This document shows, piece by piece, positions 53,277-60,053 of a stretch of DNA of 64,000 nt. The stretch lies in the NCBI GenBank assembly GCA_966211245.1, contig CBIHND010000003.1, positions 62,001 through 126,000 of the forward strand, given 5' to 3'. The notes beneath the pieces were generated by a model. It ran no database searches and was not told the DNA's origin. It saw nothing but the letters and a program-made list of their open reading frames with translations. The stretch is from Fluviicola sp966211245 (GTDB taxonomy: Bacteria > Bacteroidota > Bacteroidia > Flavobacteriales_D > Crocinitomicaceae). The position numbers were made by a program, and so were the translations under genes. Each line of letters starts with the position of its first letter. Position 1 is the stretch's first letter.

Positions 53277-55283
53277 TCAGACTTCCAGCCCAAGAACAGT
53301 GACGTCGTCTACTTGTTCTTCCGATCCTTTCCACTGCTGGAAGAAAGTGTCGAGATGGCTTTGTTGAGCCTCAAGTGCCGTATGTTGGATACTCGCAAGG
53401 TATTCACGTACTGCACCATTTTTCAATTTTTTGAGCTGTGGCCCGCCAAATTGATCCGCGTAGCCGTCAGTAAACATATAGAGACGGTCGCCTTTAGCGA
53501 GCTGAATTTCGTGTGTTGTAAAGGCCTCTTTCCGGTCGTGAACTCCAATCGGTTGCTTGTCTCCTTTGATGAATTCAAATTCGGAAGCTCCGTTGCGCTT
53601 GATCCATAGCGTATGATGAGCCCCTGCAAACAGCGTCTTCGACAGATCTTCACGAATGGCAAGGAAGGTGATGTCCATTCCATCTTTCACATGTCCGCTC
53701 TCTTTAGCCGTTTTGTTGAAGTTCTCAATTACCAGTTTTCGTGTTTCATTGAGAATTTCCGCAGGATCAATCAATCCCATTTCCAGAACGGCGCGGTTCA
53801 GCGCATTCGAGCACACAACGCTGACCATTGCCCCGGGAACTCCGTGTCCGGTTGAATCGCAACAGGCAAGCATGTACCAGCCTTCCACTTTTTCAAACCA
53901 GTAAAAATCACCGGCAACCATATCCTTGGGAAGGTACAATGCAAAGAACTTCGGAATGCTTTTCCGAATTTCGTTGTGATCGGGCAGAATTGCTTCCTGT
54001 AAACGTTTCGCATAACGGATACTTTCCAGAATATCGTGGTTCTGATTTTCAATGATCTTGTTCTTCGCTTCAAGATTCTCGAAGGAACGCTTTTTGACTT
54101 TGTAACGGTAATAGAAAAAGTAGAGCGTGATAAGCAGGATAATGAACCCTACAATTCCCAGAAGCAGGTAAAAGGACATTGCCTCGCTTTCGATCTGGTT
54201 TTGTTTCTGAAGGAGCTGAATGCGGTGCTGATTTTCCTTGTTCTGATTTTCAGCTTCCATTTCAGCGATTTTCTTTGCAGCCTGTTCGTTCATCAGCTCC
54301 TCATTGAGTTGAACGAAACGGTTCTGGTAGAAAAATGCGCTATCGTAAAATCCTTTTCCCGCGAGAATTCGTGACATGGAATAAGCTGCGTCCTTGATTT
54401 CCTCCTTCGCTCCAACTTCATCCGCCATTAGGTAGGCCTTGTAGGTATAATAATGAGTTGAATCCGACTGATTCATCATCCGCTTGATCCTTGCCAGCTC
54501 CAGATAGGAAGATGCCGCGCCTTTTTGATCCGCGAGCATCAACTTCAGTGCAATGGATTCATTGATATAGAGCTGCGCCTGCTCTAAAATTCCTTTGCTC
54601 ATGGCTACAGCCGCCAGAACATCGTAAGCCGTAGACTGCACATAATTGTCGTTGTTTTTCTTTCCCTGAGTCAACGCAAGCTTAGCATATGTATTTGCGT
54701 CGGAGTAGGCTTCCATTTGAAGAAACAATTCAGCCAGATTCGTATACGAATCTCCATGTGTAATGGCATTACCGGTTTTAAGAGCTTTTTTGAAATATTC
54801 CTGTGCCTTCTGAAAGTTTTCCTGTTCCAGGTGAATCAGACCAATTGCATTCAGACTTAATGCCTCCCCTTCAGCAATATCCAGTTTATGGAACAATTGA
54901 TAGGACTGATTCAGGTAGTCGATGGAAGAGCCATATTTCCCTTCCAGGATTCTCAGATCACCGAGATGGAACAAAGCCCATGCTTTTCCTTCCGTATAAT
55001 TCAATTTTCTCGCGAGGTCAAGCGCTGTTTTCAGATCCACCTCTCCTTCATCGTATCGATCCTGGTAATAGGCACATTTTGCCTGATCAACCAATGCGAT
55101 AACGCGCTCTTTGGAATTGGGATTGGATATCTGAACCTCTTTGTTGGCTGCTTCCTCAGCTTTTTCAGGATCACTGAATACCAGATTTTCCACTACTTTG
55201 TGTAGTGCACCTGGTGTTGATTGTGCATGAATGATGGGAACACCAAAAAAGATGAGCAGTACAAGTGGGGCGAATTGTTTCAT
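53277..55283 (-). CDS. TPR-containing sensor with SpoIIE-type (PP2C) phosphatase
   Basis: 668 residues. Signal peptide (1-~20), then about seven tetratricopeptide repeats in the periplasm (~35-330; for example AWALFHLGDLRILEGKYGSSIDYLNQSYQLF), a coiled stretch, one membrane helix (~370-392, FYLLLGIVGFIILLITLYFFYY) and a cytoplasmic PP2C/SpoIIE domain (~425-668: YLPKDMVAGDFYWFEK, CCDSTGHGVPGAMVSVV, GMDITFLAI, LYMFTDGYADQFGG, QVDDVTVLGLEV), with the metal-binding Asp residues in place. It should dephosphorylate a Ser/Thr-phosphorylated regulator, such as an anti-sigma antagonist; none is coded nearby. Its ATG overlaps the stop of the upstream gene (ATGA). Confidence 0.93.
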   Translation of the reverse strand: MKQFAPLVLLIFFGVPIIHAQSTPGALHKVVENLVFSDPEKAEEAANKEVQISNPNSKERVIALVDQAKCAYYQDRYDEGEVDLKTALDLARKLNYTEGKAWALFHLGDLRILEGKYGSSIDYLNQSYQLFHKLDIAEGEALSLNAIGLIHLEQENFQKAQEYFKKALKTGNAITHGDSYTNLAELFLQMEAYSDANTYAKLALTQGKKNNDNYVQSTAYDVLAAVAMSKGILEQAQLYINESIALKLMLADQKGAASSYLELARIKRMMNQSDSTHYYTYKAYLMADEVGAKEEIKDAAYSMSRILAGKGFYDSAFFYQNRFVQLNEELMNEQAAKKIAEMEAENQNKENQHRIQLLQKQNQIESEAMSFYLLLGIVGFIILLITLYFFYYRYKVKKRSFENLEAKNKIIENQNHDILESIRYAKRLQEAILPDHNEIRKSIPKFFALYLPKDMVAGDFYWFEKVEGWYMLACCDSTGHGVPGAMVSVVCSNALNRAVLEMGLIDPAEILNETRKLVIENFNKTAKESGHVKDGMDITFLAIREDLSKTLFAGAHHTLWIKRNGASEFEFIKGDKQPIGVHDRKEAFTTHEIQLAKGDRLYMFTDGYADQFGGPQLKKLKNGAVREYLASIQHTALEAQQSHLDTFFQQWKGSEEQVDDVTVLGLEV

Positions 55284-55621
55284 GATCGGATTTTTTGAAG
55301 CAATCGGTAGCCGTAATATACAAACAATACCCCGAGTCCGGAAAAGAAGAAGATGCTTGCCTCAAAGCGCGTACAATCGTCGCAGTGAAATTCTCCGAGC
55401 ATCCACACAGAGTTTGCGCAAATCCAGCATACAACCGCAATGTTATGGATGAGCTCGGATGGCGTTTTTCGGGCCATGAACGTAATCCAAAGCGCGACAA
55501 TAATGGTCGGCACAATCATAATCGTTCCGAACAGTTTGAAATTCATCACCCAACACATATCCTTAAGTAGCCAAAGGAGGATATGCCAATTTTCGAATTT
55601 TCGAATTTTTTCGTCAATCAT
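55280..55621 (-). CDS. Small multi-pass membrane protein of unknown function
   Basis: 113 residues with three to four hydrophobic segments (IMIVPTIIVALWITFMA, NIAVVCWICANSVWMLGEF, ASIFFFSGLGVLFVYYGY). It begins IDEKIRKFENWHILLWLLKDMCWVMNF, a pattern I have seen in hypothetical Bacteroidota proteins. A CDDC motif (EFHCDDCTRF) lies between the last segments. Its stop overlaps the start of the TPR-SpoIIE phosphatase gene by four bases (ATGA), so the two are translationally coupled and may act in one signalling pathway at the membrane. No named function. Confidence 0.78.
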   Translation of the reverse strand: MIDEKIRKFENWHILLWLLKDMCWVMNFKLFGTIMIVPTIIVALWITFMARKTPSELIHNIAVVCWICANSVWMLGEFHCDDCTRFEASIFFFSGLGVLFVYYGYRLLQKIRS

Positions 55622-55772
55622 AGTAACAGTTTCAGTCGGTTATCCTTATCTTTCTGTTAGTCAAAACGCTAAAACAGGATCAGCCGGACGAATGTACTAA
55701 AATTACACTTGGGGCGTTTCTGAAAAATCTGGCATTTGTTTTGCAAAGGAATATGAACCTAAATGAATAGTC

Positions 55773-56558
55773 ATGAAAAAGGTTTTGTTATTCGCATCGT
55801 TAGCGGTGTGTTTTGTAGGTTTAAGAAGTAGTGAAATTATTACATACCCGAGTGTTACGAACAACGCGTTTCAATCGGGAGAGAAATTGCGTTACCGTAT
55901 TACATATGGTTTCGTTGATGCCGGTGAAGCGGTGTTGGAAGTAAAAACAACAACAACCAAGGGAGCCGGAAGCCGCGAGTTACTGCATGTAAAAGGAACA
56001 GGGAAGACGTTGGGTGGTTTCAACGCCGTATATAAAGTGAACGATGTTTACGAAAGTTACATTGATAAAAAAGGTGTATTCCCGTGGAAGTTTGTACGCC
56101 GCGTAGATGAAGGCGGATACAAGATCAATCAGGATTACAACTTTAAGCAGGATAAACTTAAGGTTCACAATGGTAAAAAGGATTTTACGGTTCCTTCCGG
56201 AGTGCAGGACATGTTGTCTTCGTTCTACTATGCGCGTACACTGGATTTCAAAAACGCAAAAAAAGACCAGGTATTCAGCTTCAAATGTTTTATGGATGAT
56301 GAAATCTGGACATTGAAAGTGAAGTACAAAGGAGATGAAACAATTAGTATCCGAAAAGGGAAATACAAGTGTATGAAGTTCGTTCCGGTAGTTCAAACAG
56401 GACGCTACTTTAAAAGCGAAGAAGATGTACAGTTCTGGGTAACGGATGACGAGAACAGAATTCCGATTATGATCAAAGCAAAAATTCCTGTTGGAACAGT
56501 AAAATTGCATTTGGTTGAGTGGAGTGGGCTTAAAAAAGAGCTAGTTAAGGCGAAATAA
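55773..56558 (+). CDS. DUF3108 secreted protein
   Basis: 261 residues with a signal peptide (1-~20). The body is a long beta structure with the DUF3108 marks: NAFQSGEKLRYRITYGFVDAGEAVLEV near the start, VYESYIDKKGVFPWKFVRRVDEGGY, and a C-terminal VQFWVTDDENRIPIMIKAKIPVGTVKLHL. Family members are envelope proteins of unknown role in many Gram-negatives. Monocistronic, with a terminator at 56593-56622. Confidence 0.88.
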   Translation: MKKVLLFASLAVCFVGLRSSEIITYPSVTNNAFQSGEKLRYRITYGFVDAGEAVLEVKTTTTKGAGSRELLHVKGTGKTLGGFNAVYKVNDVYESYIDKKGVFPWKFVRRVDEGGYKINQDYNFKQDKLKVHNGKKDFTVPSGVQDMLSSFYYARTLDFKNAKKDQVFSFKCFMDDEIWTLKVKYKGDETISIRKGKYKCMKFVPVVQTGRYFKSEEDVQFWVTDDENRIPIMIKAKIPVGTVKLHLVEWSGLKKELVKAK

Positions 56559-56592
56559 GCTAAACTTTTAGTAATAGTTTAAACAATTTGCG

Positions 56593-56626
56593 AAACAGGC
56601 GTGCGTAATCTAACGCCTGTTTTTAT
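56593..56626 (+). terminator. Intrinsic terminator of the DUF3108 gene
   Basis: aaacaggcgt (56593-56602) pairs perfectly with acgcctgttt (56613-56622) around a 10-base loop, followed by Ts. Confidence 0.88.
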
Positions 56627-56686
56627 TTCTTAAAACCGGTGTTTATATTTTAACGTATTCGTCTGGTGAGTTTCAGTTGCATCGTA

Positions 56687-56694
56687 TATCTTTG
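56687..56694 (+). promoter_or_regulatory. -7 box of the tryptophan 2,3-dioxygenase gene
   Basis: TATCTTTG, a full match, ending 22 bases before the ATG at 56717. Confidence 0.5.
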
Positions 56695-56716
56695 TTAACC
56701 TGAGCATAATAAAAAA

Positions 56717-57667
56717 ATGGAAATAACCCCGGAAATACTACAACGTATCCAACTCCTAAAAGAGAAATATGCCGCACAAGATCAGGATCTTGTAAGCTAC
56801 CTCGATGGATTGTTGTATGCGAATACTGTAAACTATTGGGACTACATCCAGGTTGACACACTCCTTTCTCTCCAAAAAACGTATACCGATTTCCCTGATG
56901 AGACGATATTCTTAATGTACCATCAGATTACGGAGTTGTACTTTAAGCTTGCTTTACACGAATTTGAACAAATTGGTGCTGCAACTGAGCTTACGGGCGA
57001 CTTTTTCCTGAAACGAGTAACACGTATCAATCGCTATTTCGAAGCATTGACCAAGAGTTTTGAAATCATGATTGATGGAATGGAACGTGAGCAATTCCTG
57101 AAGTTCCGTATGGCACTGCATCCGGCATCCGGATTCCAGTCTGCGCAGTACAGAAAAATTGAGATGAGTTCAACTGATTTCATTCAGTTGGTTCACAAAG
57201 ATGTAAGAGATACCCTCAGTCCGAAAGAGACCATTGAACGTTTGTTTGAGCACATCTACTGGAAAGAAGGAGCAACAGATAGTGTTACCGGCAAAAAGTC
57301 GTTGACATTACGTGAATTCGAAAAGCGTTACCGCGATGAATTCATTGCCTTCGGTGAAGAACAACGCAACAAGAATCTGTGGCAGTCTTACCTGCGCCTG
57401 AACCCGGTTGACCAGGAAAATCCTGCAATCATTCAGGCAATGAAACAGAACGACGTAAATGTAAACATCAACTGGCCGTTGGTGCATTACAAGTCGGCGG
57501 TACGTTACCTGCAGAAAGACAATGGCGATATTTCGGCAACAGGTGGAACAAACTGGCAGAAATACCTTCCGCCACGCTTCCAGAAACGCATTTTCTACCC
57601 GAAGTTGTGGAGCAACGAAGAGAAAGAGCAATGGGGCAAGGCATGGGTTGATGCAGTGTTTGCATAA
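56717..57667 (+). CDS. kynA: Tryptophan 2,3-dioxygenase
   Basis: 316 residues, mainly helical and cytoplasmic; opens the indole ring of L-tryptophan with O2 and haem to give N-formylkynurenine, the first step of the kynurenine pathway. Marks: YLDGLLYANTVNYWDYIQVDTLLSLQ, DETIFLMYHQITELYFKLALHE, FRMALHPASGFQSAQYRKIE (substrate pocket), and the C-terminal SATGGTNWQKYLPPRFQKR loop that covers the active site. A haem-ligand His lies in the C-terminal half, probably in NWPLVHYKSAV. Own promoter and terminator. The next two genes of the pathway are not adjacent; candidates lie at 33007 and 17789. Confidence 0.95.
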   Translation: MEITPEILQRIQLLKEKYAAQDQDLVSYLDGLLYANTVNYWDYIQVDTLLSLQKTYTDFPDETIFLMYHQITELYFKLALHEFEQIGAATELTGDFFLKRVTRINRYFEALTKSFEIMIDGMEREQFLKFRMALHPASGFQSAQYRKIEMSSTDFIQLVHKDVRDTLSPKETIERLFEHIYWKEGATDSVTGKKSLTLREFEKRYRDEFIAFGEEQRNKNLWQSYLRLNPVDQENPAIIQAMKQNDVNVNINWPLVHYKSAVRYLQKDNGDISATGGTNWQKYLPPRFQKRIFYPKLWSNEEKEQWGKAWVDAVFA

Positions 57668-57694
57668 CTCCAGGTTCAAAAATATTCAACGGAT

Positions 57695-57727
57695 AAAAGG
57701 TTCAACAATGTTGGGCCTTTTTCTTTT
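57695..57727 (+). terminator. Intrinsic terminator of the tryptophan dioxygenase gene
   Basis: aaaaggttcaa (57695-57705) pairs with ttgggcctttt (57711-57721) with two G-T pairs around a 5-base loop, followed by a T-rich tail. Confidence 0.75.
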
Positions 57728-57735
57728 TCTATATT

Positions 57736-57770
57736 GCCTGAACCATTAAACCCTGAACATTTGAACCTTT
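57736..57770. repeat. Degenerate tgaac/ttaaac word cluster
   Basis: Overlapping words cctgaaccattaaacc and cctgaacatttgaacc follow each other between the terminator and the next promoter. The word tgaaccatt also occurs in the loop and right arm of the palindrome at 53211-53265. Confidence 0.4.
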
Positions 57771-57779
57771 CTATTTCCT

Positions 57780-57787
57780 TACCTTTG
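57780..57787 (+). promoter_or_regulatory. -7 box abutting the start at 57792 (leaderless)
   Basis: TACCTTTG, then tccc, then ATG at 57792. A TTTG lies 16 bases further upstream. Confidence 0.6.
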
Positions 57788-57791
57788 TCCC

Positions 57792-58625
57792 ATGAAAGTT
57801 GCATTGTCCATTTTCGTTTTGCTCGCCGTTGCTTCTGCAACTGTTAAGAAAGTGGCCACACTTCCCAAAGAGCTTCAGGAAATTTCCGGACTTGTCCTAT
57901 TGAATGATTCCACTTTGGTAGCACACAATGACAGCGGCGATTCCTCGATGATTTACCTCATTTCCCTGCAAGGGAGGATCCGAAATAAAGTACAACTCAA
58001 TGGTGTAAAGAACGTCGACTTCGAAGACATTACTTCGGACGGAAACGGGAACTTGTATCTCGGCGACATCGGGAACAATTCCAATCTTCGAAGAGACCTC
58101 GTGATCTATAAAATCCCCACAGCGAAACTAAGTAGCACTAAAACGGTAACACCGGGCAAAATTCTGTTTACTTATCCCGAGCAAAAAGCGTTTCCACCGG
58201 CTAAAAATCAGTTGTATTACGATGCCGAATGCCTGACGTATTACAAGGATTCGTTGTACATCTTCACGAAATGCCGAACCGAACCTTTTGATGGAGTTTG
58301 TAAAATGTATGCACTTCCCGCAAAAGCCGGAACGTACAAAGCTGATCTTGTTCAGGGTATCAAAATCGGAAAGCGGGATTGGTACCGCGATGCGGTAACC
58401 GGCGGATCGTTTCACAAGGAAAAGCTGTATTTGTTGACCTACAATCGTATCATCACCTACGATGTAAAGAACCGGAGGGCGATTTACAATTCGGAGACCT
58501 CACTTTCGCTGACACAAAAAGAAGCATTGACAGTTGATAAAAACGGGATGCTTTACATCGCCGACGAATACCGTAAACTAATCGGCGGAGGAAACCTATA
58601 CACCGTAAAATTCAAAACAAAATGA
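57792..58625 (+). CDS. Secreted propeller-like protein of unknown function
   Basis: 277 residues with a signal peptide (1-~17, KVALSIFVLLAVASA). The body has short repeated strands with turn motifs: LQEISGLVLLNDSTLVAHNDSGDSSMIYLIS, VDFEDITSDGNGNLYLGDIGNNSN, AECLTYYKDSLYIFTK, KEALTVDKNGMLYIADEYRK. The DFEDITSDGNGNLYLGD element is like the blades of six-bladed or SdiA-regulated-type propellers. Ligand or activity unknown. Its last four bases (ATGA) overlap the start of the HAD phosphatase gene, so translation is coupled; a leaderless start is likely. Confidence 0.8.
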   Translation: MKVALSIFVLLAVASATVKKVATLPKELQEISGLVLLNDSTLVAHNDSGDSSMIYLISLQGRIRNKVQLNGVKNVDFEDITSDGNGNLYLGDIGNNSNLRRDLVIYKIPTAKLSSTKTVTPGKILFTYPEQKAFPPAKNQLYYDAECLTYYKDSLYIFTKCRTEPFDGVCKMYALPAKAGTYKADLVQGIKIGKRDWYRDAVTGGSFHKEKLYLLTYNRIITYDVKNRRAIYNSETSLSLTQKEALTVDKNGMLYIADEYRKLIGGGNLYTVKFKTK

Positions 58626-59284
58626 GATTAACAGACTTCGAGGCTGTAATTTATGATATGGATGGCGTGCTGACCGATTCCGAGCCGATTTGGAAAGTTG
58701 CCATGGAAGAAGTGTTCCACTCCGTTGGGTGTCCGTTGACCAAACAGGATTTTCAGAAAACCGTTGGCTTGCGTATTGATGAGGTGTGCGAGTACTGGTA
58801 CAGAGTTTCTCCGTGGCCGGTTTTCACTCCCAAACAAGTGGAAGAAAAGATAGTCGATCGAATGGAGGAATTATTGCATGCTCAGGCTACACCGCTTCCC
58901 GGAGTGTTGGAATCGCTGGCATACTTCAAGTCGAACGGATTAAAGATTGGTTTGGCGACTTCCTCGTATTATAAGCTCATCAATGCAATTCTTACGACAC
59001 TGAACATCCAGCATTACTTTCAGGCGGTTTGCTCTGCTGAAGATGAGGACTTTGGGAAACCCCATCCGGCGGTTTACATGTCGGCGGCGACCCAGTTGGG
59101 AGTTCCTACACAAAAATGTTTGGTCATTGAAGATTCATTAAACGGGGTAATCTCGGGAAAAGCGGCAAAAATGTCCGTAATTTGTATTCCCGAAAAAACG
59201 CATACACCGGAACCGAAGTTGATTCTTGCCGATATGCTCTTCGCGGACATGAACGAAATGATTGCTTACTTTTCACAGGCTTAA
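58622..59284 (+). CDS. HAD-superfamily sugar-phosphate phosphatase (HxpB/YniC-like)
   Basis: 220 residues, cytoplasmic. HAD motif I is IYDMDGVLTDSEPIW with D12 (nucleophile) and D14; motif II is the Ser in GLATSSYY; motif III/IV are GKPHPAVYMSAA and CLVIEDSLNGVISGKAA. The wide cap region after motif I and the DSEPIW form are those of the hexitol phosphatase HxpB (YniC) and 2-deoxyglucose-6-phosphatase branch; the substrate is a guess from that. It overlaps the upstream secreted propeller gene by ATGA and is followed after three bases by the DUF3109 gene. Confidence 0.9.
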   Translation: MRLTDFEAVIYDMDGVLTDSEPIWKVAMEEVFHSVGCPLTKQDFQKTVGLRIDEVCEYWYRVSPWPVFTPKQVEEKIVDRMEELLHAQATPLPGVLESLAYFKSNGLKIGLATSSYYKLINAILTTLNIQHYFQAVCSAEDEDFGKPHPAVYMSAATQLGVPTQKCLVIEDSLNGVISGKAAKMSVICIPEKTHTPEPKLILADMLFADMNEMIAYFSQA

Positions 59285-59287
59285 ACG

Positions 59288-59869
59288 ATGATTGTTGCCA
59301 TTGACGATAAATTGATTTCTACGGAATTGTTCGAACGCAAGTTTGTGTGCGATCTCAATGCTTGTAAAGGGGCATGTTGTATTCATGGCGATCAGGGAGC
59401 TCCGCTGACACAAGCCGAAGCAAGTTTGATGGAAACGATCGTGGAGGAAGTGAAGCCGTTTATGCGTCCGGAAGGAATTGAAGCGATCGAAGAAATTGGC
59501 GTGTGGTACATGGATCCATGGAACGAACCAGCTGTGACGCTGGTAAACGGACAGGAATGCGCGTTTGTTTATTTCGATGAAACACAAACAGCGAAGTGTG
59601 CCATCGAAAAGGCCTATTACGAAGGGAAAATCTCGTGGAAAAAACCGATTTCGTGTCACCTGTACCCAATTCGCGTAAGCAAAGTAGGAACGGATATTGC
59701 CTTAAACTACAACGAGTGGGACATCTGTGCACCTGCTTGTTCGTGTGGTGAAAAACTGGATGTTCCGGTTTACAAATTCCTGAAGGAACCACTGATCCGA
59801 GCGTTTGGAGAAGAGTTCTTTAATGATCTGGAAGGGATTGATAAGACGTTGAAGGAGTCGGATCTTTGA
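59288..59869 (+). CDS. DUF3109 cysteine-rich protein
   Basis: 193 residues with ten Cys: 21, 26, 30, 31 (FVCDLNACKGACCIHGD), 91, 104, 123 (ISCHLYPI), 147, 151 and 153 (ICAPACSCGEK). The order and spacing are those of DUF3109, a Bacteroidota family related to the CxxCxxxCC zinc/iron-chelating proteins. It probably holds a metal or Fe-S cluster in the cytoplasm; role unknown. Third gene of a tight + strand unit (57792, 58622, 59288). Confidence 0.9.
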   Translation: MIVAIDDKLISTELFERKFVCDLNACKGACCIHGDQGAPLTQAEASLMETIVEEVKPFMRPEGIEAIEEIGVWYMDPWNEPAVTLVNGQECAFVYFDETQTAKCAIEKAYYEGKISWKKPISCHLYPIRVSKVGTDIALNYNEWDICAPACSCGEKLDVPVYKFLKEPLIRAFGEEFFNDLEGIDKTLKESDL

Positions 59870-59870
59870 T

Positions 59871-60053
59871 TTTCTCCCACAGACGAGCGCAGATGGCCGC
59901 GGAAGTTTTTGTAGTGCTTTTTAGTTGATTCATTCTTTGTGCATTTTGTGTCTTCGTGGTTTTAAATGTTTATCATAAAAGCAAGACGATCACAAAAATT
60001 CATAGTTTAATCAATTAAAACATCTGTGCTCTTCAGCGTTCCTCTGCGGGAAA
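59871..60053. repeat. Intergenic repeat region with cacaga/tgtg words between convergent genes
   Basis: A 183-base gap with three recognisable words: cacagacgagcgcagatg (59880-59897), ctttgtgcattttgtgtc running into ttcgtggttttaaa (59936-59967), and catctgtgctcttcagcg running into ttcctctgcgggaaa (60020-60051). These are close to the TTTGTGTCTTCGTGGTTTAAA and CTCTGCGGGAAA words seen in intergenic repeats of many unrelated bacteria. No ORF or T-tailed hairpin. I do not know a function. Confidence 0.6.
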
